This document shows positions 11,890-22,232 of a DNA stretch of 64,000 bases, piece by piece. Position numbers and translations under genes: made by a program. Each line of letters begins with the position of its first letter. Position 1 is the stretch's first letter. Below the pieces are notes generated by a model. That model searched no databases, had not been told where the DNA came from, and worked only from the letters and a program-made list of their open reading frames with translations. The stretch spans positions 96,103,540 through 96,167,539 of the forward strand of contig OZ020269.1 in NCBI GenBank assembly GCA_963971225.1. Reading direction: 5' to 3'. Source of the DNA: Melieria omissa (lineage: Eukaryota; Arthropoda; Insecta; Diptera; Ulidiidae).

Positions 11890-12755
11890 TTCTCGGTTTT
11901 CAGTGCAAAAAATGGGCTATTGGACACTAAATTCTCTCTTAGGACTCCAAATTTAGTTGTAATAACATCGAAAACTGTTTCTAGCTGCAGCAAATCTTTC
12001 AGTGAGACTCCCAAGCAGCTTCGTATTCATCTATGCTGGGTTTCGGCCATAGGAACATTCCAGGGAACTGCAAAGCAGACGAGCTCGCTTCCCAGGATAC
12101 GTCTGAACAGTTACATCGAGATTTGCCAGCACTTGGTAGCCCTCTTTTTACCTTCAAGCTTCGTATTCCTCTTTTTACCTCGTTCTGAGCTGCAAAGATC
12201 TCTAAACGAGCTTCATATTCGCTTTTGCTGTATTCCTGAACATAAGGATGTTCCAGGGAAGTGTAGAGCAGATTGCTTGTCAGGGTACGACTGAACAGTT
12301 ACATCAAGCCAGGGCAACGCCTTAGGTGTCCTTCTTTAAACCTATAAAATGCATACTCATACAAGCTTCATACAAGAAACTAACCTAAGATGAATGAAGG
12401 AAACCCAGGACTTTCTTCGCTCCTAGTTTGGCCAACCTTAGACTTCTATCATTCTAGAGAATTTCTCTGAGAAAAAAGGGATCAGATGATAATCATGATT
12501 GGTTCGGGGAGGTCACTGTGTAATTGGAAGTCATGCCAGAAGACTGGGTTTGCTTTTCAAAGACTTTTGTTGACTTTTGTTGTGTGAACAAGGAAAAGCA
12601 TGAAAATGGATTTCACCTTCTATGTATTTGTCTCGTATTATCTCGAAAAAACAAGACTTTCATGGGCAATTTTTTCTTTGACAATGAAAGAGATCAAGTC
12701 GTTAGGGATATTCACAGTCTACTAGGCTGCGTAAGTCGTTCAAACTGATTCAATG
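11890..12755 (+). pseudogene. LINE ORF2 relic: RNase H and C-terminal region
   Basis: Decayed plus-strand coding sequence. Near 11990-12110 it reads LQQIFQ...GHRNIPGNCKADELAS, matching the last RNase H block (H...GN...AD) of I/Loa-type non-LTR retrotransposons. The RNase H block is partly duplicated at about 12180-12300. Near 12510-12560 it reads GGHCVIGSHARRLGL, the Cys/His C-terminal motif, and the end reads HSLLGCVSRSN. Several stops and frame changes make it non-functional. A MITE is inserted just downstream, in what should be the 3' UTR. A matching inverted copy lies at 14.8-15.9 kb. Confidence 0.65.
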
Positions 12756-12766
12756 AGCGGCCTTCA

Positions 12767-13266
12767 CCCTTTCGACCCTGAATTTTACCCTGTGTCTCGA
12801 TATTACTTTTTGCTATTTAAATCATGAGAGATTTGCCTAAAAAGTGTGCACACGACATTTGAAGTGGCCACGCCTTTTTGTTAGAGTTCTAGAGTTAGTT
12901 TACTTTTGAATAATTTTAGCCTAAAATGGGTTAAATAAATTTTGTATCAATATTTTTCAAATACAGAAAAATTATTTATTATTTGTGGAAAAATACAAAA
13001 TTATCACTTTTTGAGTTTATTTAACCGTTATTCAAGAGACAGGGTTTTGATCAAACGCACCCAGTTTGTAGACTTCAATTAGAACACAAACTTTTCCTGA
13101 TATCACTGCAACTTATTGGAAATGATGTTGGGGATAACGGTACAATTTGTGTAATTTGCCTTGAATTCACTTCTCAAAATATTAATTTGTTGGTGCCTAC
13201 TTAAATCAATTGTAGCTTTTGACAAATAGGTGAAGTTGCTCTCAGGCAACTTTGGTGTCGAAAGGG
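12767..13266. mobile_element. piggyBac-like MITE, copy 2
   Basis: A 500-bp element with ends CCCTTTCGACC and GTGTCGAAAGGG, flanked by TTCA (a mutated TTAA) on the left and TTAA on the right (13267-13270). It shares the inner sequence of copy 1 and also carries a block near 12845-12900 (GTGTGCACACGACATTTGAA) that copy 3 has and copy 1 lacks. It is non-coding and sits in the 3' end of a LINE relic. Confidence 0.75.
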
Positions 13267-14720
13267 TTAAACCGTACCTATTTTATATATCTTTTGTTTA
13301 CTTAGAATGTAATTGGATAGTAATTAAGTATTGGCGTTTTCATCCTAACCATATTCTGTATTATATATTTTTACACTTAATTTCTTTCACTAACGATCGA
13401 AAATCGGCAAATTTAGTTATTTCCAAATTTTTCATATTACTTTCATTTCAGTGTACAAGACTTGATTTTCATTTGAGTGTACAACACTTTCTTATGGCAC
13501 TTTGTTATTGTTGCGCTAAACTTATTGTTGCCGCTTGTTGTTATTGTTGTTGTTGTACTAGCCGGCTTGGACTTTGCAAGCGCTGTACTTACCCATTTTT
13601 ATGGCCATTTTGCCGCTGCTGTTATGGTTTGTTTGTTTGCCTGCAAGTTGTTGTTTTTATTTTATTTTATTTTATTTCCTACAAATTTCTAACGTTTTTT
13701 GTGTTTGTGTTTCTTTGTATTGTTTGTGCTTTTCAGCCGACAAACTGCATCTTTTGTTGGCCGTTTGCTACTTGTAATTCGTTTTGGCTTCTTGTGCATT
13801 CGAACCAAACTGGTTTCCGCGAGCTTCACTCAATTCTTAAGTTTATCTGCTATTGTTGTTGCAGCCTGCGGCCTCAATGCTCATTTGCTTGCCGGCCACT
13901 TTTCTCGACCTCACAGTTGTTGTGATGGTTGTTCACTTATTTTTTATTTTTTTTTGTTGCATTATTTGCGCTGCATTCTCATGCCTCGCCACAATTTACT
14001 GAAGTTTATTAACCGTCGTTCAGATAAACGCCGATAATGTCACCATTGTGAGGCGCACAACATCAACCGATCTGTTTATATACATTTGTTGATAGTTGTT
14101 GTTTGTTTGCAGCTAATCTCCTACTGCTCTGCACTTTGTATAGTATTACAACAACAAAACTATCTGTCATAAAATGCTAACATTATTGCTCAATGATCGC
14201 TTAAGTTTATGACTCAGCTCGGATATATAAATCTGATTATGTGAAACCTGAGCTTTGCTGCTTAATCCGCATATTTTGCGCTTCTTTGCTTTGAAATGTT
14301 TGTAGACAGTCGGACTTCATCAATAAAGTTTAAAGACATTTAAATGCAAATTAGAAATTTGATGCTCCCGTTGGTGATGACTTCATTGGTTTGAAAAAAT
14401 TGTATTAACATATAAAATCAATATATTATTTTAAGTTTAAATTTTAAACAAATACTTGGAAGCACAATTTTCAATAAACAAAAGAACAGGCAAATAATTT
14501 CTTAACGAAACTTTAGTCAACAATATTTCAGTAAACGAAGTTATTCAGTTGAATAGATTTTTTAGCTGGGTGGGCCCTAAATTGATGCAGATTTTATTAG
14601 GTAGTTTATAATTTTTTTTTATAATTTATAATTTATAATTGTGTGGTGAGTGGTTCAATGAGATGATCAACGTTTCATAAGTTCAAACCGTAATCATTAA
14701 CACTAAAAACCCCAAAGTAA
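13267..14720. other. Unique DNA between two inverted LINE relics
   Basis: Unique sequence rich in TTG on the plus strand (CAA on the minus strand). The 231-codon plus-strand frame at 13230-13925 is Cys/Phe/Leu-rich, reads TTG/TTT repeats and starts inside a MITE, so it is spurious. The better interpretation is a minus-strand leader (see 13593-14090). 14340-14720 is AT-rich with nothing recognisable. Confidence 0.5.
13593..14090 (-). promoter_or_regulatory. Candidate minus-strand promoter and first exon
   Basis: Reading leftwards, a TATATAAAC box lies at 14082-14074. It is followed by a ~440-nt A/C-rich leader of the kind common in flies (runs such as CACAAACACAAAAAACG). Next come an ATG in an excellent fly context (CAAAATGG, A at 13608) and, 16 nt later, a strong splice donor G|GTAAGTAC with the exon ending at 13593. 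The encoded start would be MAIKM followed by a split codon. No downstream exon was identified, so the gene is unknown. The call rests only on these motifs and on composition. Confidence 0.3.
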
Positions 14721-14724
14721 GATG

Positions 14725-15900
14725 ATAACTAAGTAGGTAGAAGTAGTGGCCTCCAGGTGGAGGTCACTACTAGTCCATGATGGCTCATTTTGATACCACA
14801 TACAGTCGAGCAGTAGACCGCAAACTCATTGAATCAGTTTGAGTTCCTTACGTATCCTAGTAGACTGTGAATAGCCCTATTGACTATATCACCTAGCATC
14901 GTTAAGAAAGAGTTGCCCTGGTGAGTCTTCCTAGTAAATGCGGCACAAGAGCGTTGAGACCCTTACTAAGTAGACGATGAATAACCTAGCGACTAGATCT
15001 CCACCATTGTCGAAAGAGAAGAGAGAAGAGCCTCGGTGAGTCTTCCTTCTACGAGATAATGCGGGGCAAGTAAATTGAGCTCGTTATGAACCCAAACTTG
15101 GGAGTCCCTAGAAGGTCGAAGTTAAAGTTGACCCGTTTAGTTTTCTATTTTATAAATAAGGTGAAGTAATTTTCTTCCTTCTCTTTGTAAATACAGCTTC
15201 GTCGGAAGTCACTTGAAATCAAACCCAACCTTTACAGTGACCAGTCACAACACCAATCATGATTATCATCTGGTCCCCTTTAAGTGAGAGAAGTTCTCCA
15301 GAACAATGACTTTAAGGTTAACCAAATTAGGATCACAGTAAATCCTGTGTTGTTTTCAACCCATCTTAGGTTAGTTTCTTGTGTGGAGCTTGTATGAGTA
15401 TGAACCTTGCAGGTTAAAAGAGGGTTACCAAGCGTTGGCAAGTCTCGATGTAACTGTTCAGTCATATCTTGGTGAGCGAGCTCGTCTGCTGTACAGTTAC
15501 TTGGAATGTCCTCATGTCTCGGAATCCAGCAAAGGTGAATATGAAGCTCGTTTAGAGATCTTTTCAAGCTCAGAACATGGAGAAAGCGGAATACGAAGCT
15601 TGTAGGTAAAAAGAGGGCTACCAAGCTTTGACATACCGCGATGTAACTCTGTAGTTGTACCTTGGCGAGCGAGCTTGTCTGCTCTGCAGTTCCCTGGCAT
15701 GTTCCTATGTCCTGAAATGTTTCTATGCCTTGGAACCCCTCATAGGTGAATACGAAGCTGTCTGGAAGTCTCTTTGAGAGATTTGCTGCAGCTAAGAACA
15801 GTTTTCGATGTTATTACAACTGCAAAGCTGTCTCGGAGTCTCTTTGAGAGATTTGTTGCAGCTAGGAACAGTTTTCAATGTTATTACAACTGCACAACTG
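14725..15900 (-). pseudogene. LINE ORF2 relic with 3' tail (inverted copy)
   Basis: Minus-strand decayed LINE. From right to left it has RNase H fragments, one near 15700-15512 (the frame opens MPGNCRADKLARQG) and another near 15540-15440 (LCWIPRHEDIPSNCTADELA), then the C-terminal segment. The 3' end reads CTCAAACTGATTCAATGAG and is followed by a 3' UTR with TGTGGTATCAAAATGAGCC and a CTACCTACTT tail at 14725. That tail matches the 3' end of the SINE family in this window. Many stops and frame breaks. It is the inverted counterpart of 11890-12755. Confidence 0.65.
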
Positions 15901-16230
15901 CAAACCTTTCTAAATGGGACTTTGAGGGAATATAAACAACGATGAGGCAAGGGATGGCACAGAGCTACAAAGCGTTAAACACATCAAAGAAAAAAGGAAT
16001 ACCACTCTCCCGTGCAAACTTGGCCTAAGAATCGAATACTCAAAAGGACCAAACCAGAGATGGCCCCAAAACCTGACATGCAACATGCAGTAAAACAGAT
16101 TTGGTCTACGATCAACCAGAAACGATCTAAAGAAATAATTTTAATAGACAAACCTTTCATATTGAAATAACTGAACATTGCGTTATCGTTCAACGAATCA
16201 ACCAAGTAGTCCTGGTAAATATTTAGTTGA
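15900..16230 (+). pseudogene. LINE ORF2 C-terminal relic (right arm, outer part)
   Basis: Plus-strand relic with GATGAGGCAAGGGATGGCAC and, near 16165-16210, a reading EHCVIVQRINQVV. Both match the complement of 11390-11720. Its position relative to the neighbouring LINE relic mirrors that of the left arm, so the two relics were duplicated as one block. Confidence 0.5.
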
Positions 16231-16333
16231 TTAATAGATGCAAAGACAATCTTTGCAAGGAAAGTCTAGAACAGCTTATTTGGAAAAAACTAGCCAGGAA
16301 GATCTATGGGACACTACTTTCTGAGTTGCTTAA

Positions 16334-17024
16334 GGCCAGGTTCTTCCAAACAATTTTCAAAAAATCGAAATTTTTTTTTTCTATAAATTGCTAGAAAATA
16401 CTCTTCGAAATAATATAAAATTAGTCCCGAAGGTATGCGCTGCCTAGAAGTAGGTTGAGATAAGGGAGGACGGTGCGCGCTCAAGCGGTGAATTCGCCCG
16501 CGGTGAATCTTTAATCGGCTTTTTCTCGAAACTACATTTTTTCAACTGAGTGTCACTCGTATTTCAAAACTATTTCACTTATCATCATGAACCAAACGGA
16601 ATTCTACTCTTAAAATGTCTCTCTATGGTCGGAACCACAACCAAAAATATTCATTGTTATTTAAAAAAGTTATTAACAATCAAAAGTGCAAAAAAAGGGT
16701 CGAAAATTAAAAAGTACGCCATTTTTTTTGTTTTTCGGTGAAAATGTTTCGTTTTGGTTCCGACCATAGACAATTGGATACAGAATATGAAACTGTTTTG
16801 CTTTTTGCTTTTAGATGATTCGTTTCCAAGAAATGGTGACACTCATCAGCAAATCGGACGAGTTTGAGCAGCTGTTTTTGGAGCCGTCATAATAAAAAAA
16901 AAAAATTGTTTTTTAATAGCTTAATGTATGGACTGTTATTTGTAAAAAAAATTTCTTTTCAAATTGTTTTTTAACAATAAATAGAATTTTTTGAAAAAAA
17001 CGTGTTTTTTGGAGGAACCTGGTC
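16334..17024. mobile_element. TTAA-flanked non-autonomous DNA element
   Basis: About 691 bp bounded by TTAA (16330-16333 and 17025-17028) and ~17-bp imperfect inverted ends (GGCCAGGTTCTTCCAAA at the left, GACCAGGTTCCTCCAAA read inward from the right). An inner inverted pair, CTATGGTCGGAACCA at about 16623 and its complement at about 16757, lies in the middle. No transposase is encoded. The TTAA suggests a piggyBac-type target, but the ends do not start CCY, so the superfamily is open. Confidence 0.55.
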
Positions 17025-17408
17025 TTAATGCTTGGAAAAAAGACCTCACCCATATATTTTATTCGATTCGTAAGATACATTATTTGGTTCTCGAACACCA
17101 AAAGTTAACGAGCAAAAATATCGAATTCTTAGGTTGAGTAAAGAGTTTGTCTGAAATTTTGTGTTTTTCCGAAGCATTTGAGGGAATATGTTGAGATTTA
17201 CTACAATTGTGGAGAAATAACTAGTGGTTTCTTTATCACGACAACGCATCGGCAGTAATTTTTATTCGACTGACACGACAACCCAATGATTATAAATCGT
17301 GTTAAGAGCGAAGTCTTAGGAAGCACAGTTCTTTTATTGATTGTGTTGACTGTACTATAAAAATTTAAAATTTAGTTCAATACACTAACTACGGTGACTT
17401 CTTAACTA

Positions 17409-18324
17409 CAGGCTTTTCCAACAAGAGGTGTTATTTTGGTATTCAAGGAAAAATGCAATGTTTTGAGATAAATGATTGGATGTTTATTTCATAATAAAGA
17501 GGAAGGTATGCCGTTAATAATGAAAAACAACATCAGCCAAATGGCCTCCACGACCACGCTTACAGGACCATATCCTTTTCATGAAATTTTCCATAACCAA
17601 ATCACAAGGTGGCTGCCCTATGTCCTCGAAAGCCTCACGAATTCTATCTTGAGGTCTTGAATCGACGCTGGGCTGTTGGCGTACACCTTATCTTTCACGT
17701 GGCCCCAAAGGAAGAAGTCGCAAGGTGTTAAATCACAAGATCTCAGTGGCCAATTGTGATCACCTCTTCCAGAGATAACACGGTCCGGAAACTTTTCCCG
17801 TAACAGAGCAATGGTTTCGTTGCTTGTGTGGCACGTAGCGCCGTCTTGTTGAAAGTAAACTTTGTCCAGAACAATACTATCCAACTCCGACCATAAAAAA
17901 TCATTAATCATCTCTCGATAGCGCAATCCATTCACCGTAACTGTTGATCCAACCTAATTTTCGAAAAAGTAAGGTCCAATGACCCCGCCGGACCATAAAC
18001 CGCACCTTCACATCTTCACACCTTCTTCACATCACTAACTTGTCCCAACAGCTCGAATTTTTCCACCAATTTCTGTATTGCGGTCCGACAAGGTGCTTCA
18101 CGACGACCCAAAAATGCTTTAGTTTTGCAAACTGTGACTGCAAGATTTTCACCATTTTTGTAGTGAATTTTAATAATTTCAATGCGTTGTTGAAGCGTGT
18201 ATCGTTCCATTTTTAGTAATGGCGTAGTTTCTACTTGTCAAATGTCAAAGAATAAAAGCTTCAAAAGTGACAGCTACCGAAATACCGGGTGATTCAAAAT
18301 AACACCTCTTGTTGGAAAACCCTA
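17409..18324 (-). mobile_element. Mariner-like element, deleted copy
   Basis: A 916-bp element between TA target duplications (17407-17408 and 18325-18326). The terminal repeats are about 30 bp: CAGGCTTTTCCAACAAGAGG at the left and TAGGGTTTTCCAACAAGAGG read in from the right, both continuing TGTTATTTTG. The interior holds a minus-strand transposase pseudogene. It is a different family from the 1.5- and 41.7-kb copies, although of the same general transposase type. Confidence 0.85.
17514..18210 (-). pseudogene. Mariner-like transposase pseudogene
   Basis: Starts at the ATG at 18210 (MERYTLQQRIEIIKIHY...) with ~60 residues of HTH domain ending VSDV near 18020. An internal deletion then removes the region with the first catalytic aspartate. 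Coding resumes near 17990 (GGVIGPYFFEN, then an in-frame TAG), followed by NGLRYREMINDFLW, FQQDGATCHTS (second aspartate) and RSCDLTPCDFFLWG (third acidic residue region). A frameshift near 17640 moves the C-terminus into another frame, which ends GGHLADVVFHY and a stop at 17514-17516. One deletion, one nonsense change and at least one frameshift make it dead. Confidence 0.8.
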
Positions 18325-18409
18325 TACATATCTCTGCTGTCTCCAAAAAAATGTTTATCTTTTTAAACATCATCGCTTGAACCAATGCAAACTTCTATGT
18401 TCTGTTATT

Positions 18410-19020
18410 ATTTTAATAAGCGAATTTCTATAGTTTGTGTTGAACACTGAATACAAAAGAGTTTCAACTCAAAAATCTCACATTTTCAGTAATAAATATG
18501 AAACATTCGTAAATATTTCATATATCACTAATATATTACTTTCTCTATCTGGCAATATGTGAGAAACATTTGAAGGGAATCCCATGTTCGGCTTCTAAAA
18601 ATAAAACTACTACTACTGAACTACAGTTGTTTTGTTCGTTGGTCCAATAATAGAATAATTTCTGTGTTTTTTTCTTGTTAAAGTCCAAATCAAAAGTACC
18701 CAATCGACTAATTGTTCGAAAGAAGTGTTATATTTTAATAAGCGAATTTCTATAGTTTGTGTTGAACACTGAATACAAAAGATTTGCAACTCAAAAATCT
18801 CAAATTTTCAGTCATAAACAGTCACTAATATATTACTTTGTGAAATGTGAAAAACATTTGAAGGGAATCCCATGTTCGGCCTCTAAAAATAATATGTCAA
18901 CACTGAACTGTAGTTGTTTTGTTCGTTGGACCCATAAGAAAATGATTTCTGTGTACTTTTCTTGTTAAAATTCAATTTAAAAGTACCCAATCGATAATTG
19001 TTCGAAAGAAGTGTTATTGT
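18410..19020. repeat. Tandem duplication, two ~320-bp units
   Basis: TTAATAAGCGAATTTCTATA occurs at about 18412 and 18733. Both units continue with the same text (ACATTTGAAGGGAATCCCAT, GTACCCAATCGA, TTGTTCGAAAGAAGTGTTAT). The units differ by small indels. No coding content recognised. Confidence 0.75.
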
Positions 19021-19618
19021 GTATAATCTTACTTCGCTACTACTACTGGCTACTTACTTGACTTACTACTTGAAATAAAGCCACTTGAGTTCACAAATTA
19101 TGTGTGAATTGCGGTGCTTTATGAGGTAGGTTTCATTTGTAAGCTGATCTATATGTTTACAGTTATGTCAAAGAGAAATTCAACGCGTGACAAATATGTA
19201 TGTGATTCAATTGAATATTGTTGAGGCTGGGTTTAGTTTATAGTTTTAATAAACGAAAGTGTTCATAAAAATGATTGTGTAATATTTTTTCAAAGAGCTT
19301 CATTAAAAAAACTGACCTTTCTGTATGCACCTTCCACTCAAACAGTTGATAACAAATTAACGATTAGACTTAGACGGTGTTTTGGTTTCTTTTGCTTACA
19401 AGTGAATTTTGATAAGAATTTCGTTGAAAAGAAAATTAAGTGATTTAATTGAAAACATTAGACTTAAAAGTTTGATAATTGCGTAATGATTATTAAAAAA
19501 GACAATGCGATAATAATCCTAAAATTAGATTTAATGCTGCTCAAGTATTTTCAAGTGTTTGTTAAGAATTTGTTTATTTCAATGTTAAGTAATCATTATT
19601 TTATCTTTTTTTTTTCAG

Positions 19619-19661
19619 CAACCTCTCTTTAAGGGCTCCCAAACTTTTCACATCTCTTAGG
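19619..19661 (+). other. Candidate 43-nt internal exon
   Basis: The segment is preceded by a strong polypyrimidine tract and acceptor (TTATCTTTTTTTTTTCAG) and followed by a consensus donor (AG|GTAAGTACTC). One frame is open through the exon (NLSLRAPKLFTSLR) and ends in phase 0. That would join in frame with the candidate exon at 49725-49762. I do not recognise the peptide. It could be a coding microexon, a leader exon or a chance motif pair. Confidence 0.3.
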
Positions 19662-20339
19662 GTAAGTACTCACATACACACAAAGGAATATCTACTTACT
19701 ATAGTTAAACATATAGTACTAGCAGGGCCCGCGGCTTTGGACGCAAGTTTAACCCTTTGTTGCAAGATTTAATTTCCGTGAAGGAAAAACATTTTTGTCA
19801 CATAATTCTGGTTGCTTGTGAAGTTCTGATGGTAAAAATAAAGTTTTGTTGAATTCCTGTATCTATGAAAGAAGTTTTCTGAACATTTTCCGTATCTTAG
19901 TGAGAACGCTACCGCCGAAATGAAAGTCGGTTTCATCTATGTTTTAGTGTTGGCTACTACGGGAAGTCGAACAGAAGTCAGGCGTCACTGAATACTCGTA
20001 ATTCAACGCCCTAAACAGCTGAGCGACGGCCACCGCCATATCACCATTGTCATCAATAACCAAAATTCTTTCAACAACTCGAGACACTTATTGTTTTTTC
20101 GATTCTTTTGAACATACTTTTAATGTTATTCGCAAAATTCCGTTAGTAATCAAATGTTTTAACATAACTGAAGTATAAATGACTGTAAAATAGAGAACAG
20201 AATAGTTTCCAAATCTATAAAAAGTTAACATTGCATATATGCAATGCCATGTAAGGAAGGGTTAAAGTGAAAGAAAACAAATAAATCAAGTTCTTCTTAA
20301 TCCTTTGTTGATCCTGTCAGATTTTTATGAACAAATACC

Positions 20340-21380
20340 TATCTAATTATTTCCCATTTGAAGTGCCTTCACCATATTTGAAGTCAATTGGCGCATTAAG
20401 TCATGTTTCCCCAAACACTTAACCCATTTTGGACCCGCCAGACTTTTATTTTCAAAAAAATAAAACACACGTGTCAAATTATTTCTCACCAAGAGTACTT
20501 TTAACGAGATTGAAGTCAATAGGTCCATTAAATCTTGGTTCTTCATACAAACTTTTAACGCATAGTTGACCCCGTTAGGTTTTGATTTACGAAAAAATAA
20601 AAACATGTGTTGAATTATTTCTCACTAAGATTACTTTTACCAAGTTACCAAGTCAAATGGCGTAACAAAATTATATTTTGTCATACAAACTCTTAACCCA
20701 TCGTTGACCTCACCAGATTTTGATTTTCAAAAAAATAAAAAACACTTGTTAAACTTTTTCTCACCAAGAGTACCTTTAACAAGTTTGAAGTCAAAAGATT
20801 TAAAAAATCTTGTTTCTTCATAAAAACTTTTGACCCTTGGTTCACCCCTTTAGATTTTGATTTTCAAAAAAATTAAAAACAACTGCCGAATTATTTCTCA
20901 CTAAGAGTACTTTTACCAAGTTTGAAGTCAAAACGCCCATAAAATCTTATATCTCTATACAAACTCTTAACCCGTCGTTGATCTCGGCAGATTTCGATTT
21001 ACAAAAAAGTCAAAATACGCGTCGAATTATTTCTCACCAAAAGTACTTTTAGCAAGTTTCATGTCAAAAGGTGCATAAAATCTTGTTTCTCCATTGAAAC
21101 TTTTAACCCATAATTGACCCCTATAGGTTTTGATTTTCGAAAAAATGAAAAAAGTGCCGAATTATTTCTCACTAAGAGTACTTTCACCGAGTTTGAAATC
21201 AAACGGCGTAAAAAGTCATATCTCCATACAAACTTTTAAGCCTTGGATCACCCTTTAAGTTTCTATTTTCAAAAAAATAAGAAATACGTGTAAAATTATT
21301 TTTGATTTCAAGTATTTTTACCAACTTTGGAGTCAATAGGCCAATCGGTTCAGGGTTTTTTGTAGTCTTGCTGTATACGA
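20340..21380. repeat. ~135-bp tandem array, about eight units
   Basis: The word AATTATTTCTCACTAAGAGT, with variants, recurs at about 20343, 20477, 20612, 20752, 20890, 21026, 21162 and 21294, each followed by ACCAAGTTTGAAGTCAA, ACAAACTTTTAACCC and TTTTGATTTTC...AAAAA. The units are diverged, which suggests an old array. A ninth unit lies beyond the inserted MITE at about 21975. Confidence 0.8.
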
Positions 21381-21394
21381 ACTTTAACATTTGA

Positions 21395-21929
21395 CCCTTT
21401 TTTATCGAAAAGTTGCATTAGAGAAACTTCATCTATTTGTCATCTTATAGCAAAACCTATGATTAATTCATGGGTTTAGTTTAAGTAGGCACCAAAAAAT
21501 TTATATTTTTAGAAGTGAATTAAAAGCAAATTACAAAAATTTTACTATTATTTTACTATTATCCTCAAAATAATTTCCAACAATTTACAGCGATATCAGA
21601 GAAAGTTTGTGTTCTAATTGAAGTCTACGAATTGGGCACGTTTGATCAAAACCCTGTTTCTTTAATAATGGTTAAATAAAATCAAAAAGTGATAATTTTG
21701 TATTTTTCTATAAATATTAAATAATTTTTCTGTAATTAAAAAATATTGATAAAAATTTGATTTAACCCGTTTTAAGCTAAAATTGTTCAAAAGTAAACTA
21801 GCTCTAGAAGTCTAACAAAGAGGCGTGGCAACTTCAAATGTCGTGTGCACACTTCTTAGGCAAATCTTTCACGATTTATATACCAAAAAGTAATATAGAA
21901 AAACGGGGTCAAAATCGAGGTCGAAAGGG
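21395..21929. mobile_element. piggyBac-like MITE, copy 3 (inverted)
   Basis: A 535-bp element in inverse orientation to copies 1 and 2. The ends are CCCTTTTTTATCG (degenerate) and GGTCGAAAGGG, flanked by TTGA (left, mutated) and TTAA (21930-21933). It interrupts the ~135-bp tandem array, so it is younger than the array. Confidence 0.75.
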
Positions 21930-22232
21930 TTAAACACCATTAAATTTCGGTTTTCAAAAAAAAAAAAAGTGTCGAATTATTTTTTATTTGAAGCGTTTCT
22001 ACAAAATTTGAAGTCAATAGGTCAATTACATCGGGTTTCTTCATACAGCACCTTGATCCATGTTTTGCTCTTCTTGACCCTGAAAAAAATGCCCACCTTA
22101 GCGGAGGTTCTGTATTCAATGTGTACCTACAGTTCAAATTTCATGTTTATAGCTTCAGCGGTTTGGGCTGGGCTGATGAATCAATCGCTCAATCAGTCAG
22201 TCAGGACAAACAATTATATGTATAGAGATAGA

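Larger units (their letters stand above)
19720..22232 (+). repeat. Composite element with ~135-bp internal tandem array
   Basis: Begins near AGCAGGGCCCGCGGCTTTGG (19722) and ends near 22232, after GCTTCAGCGGTTTGGGCTGG, a CAGTCAGTCAG run and a TATAGAGATAGATA tail. Between these lie a tandem array (20340-21380) and an inserted MITE (21395-21929), after which one more array unit continues (21975). The ends resemble widespread insect repeats with a GCGGCTT start and a TATAGATA tail. The element at 2218-3112 is of the same general build. No protein is encoded. Confidence 0.55.

Noticed and set aside
13230..13925. 231-codon plus-strand frame, Cys/Phe-rich
   Set aside because: It begins in a MITE, reads TTG and TTTTA repeats and has no domain. 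The other strand offers a more sensible leader and donor arrangement.
20340..21380. Regularly spaced repeats considered as a CRISPR-like array
   Set aside because: Units are contiguous, ~135 bp long and diverged, with no short repeat/unique spacer pattern. The DNA is eukaryotic.
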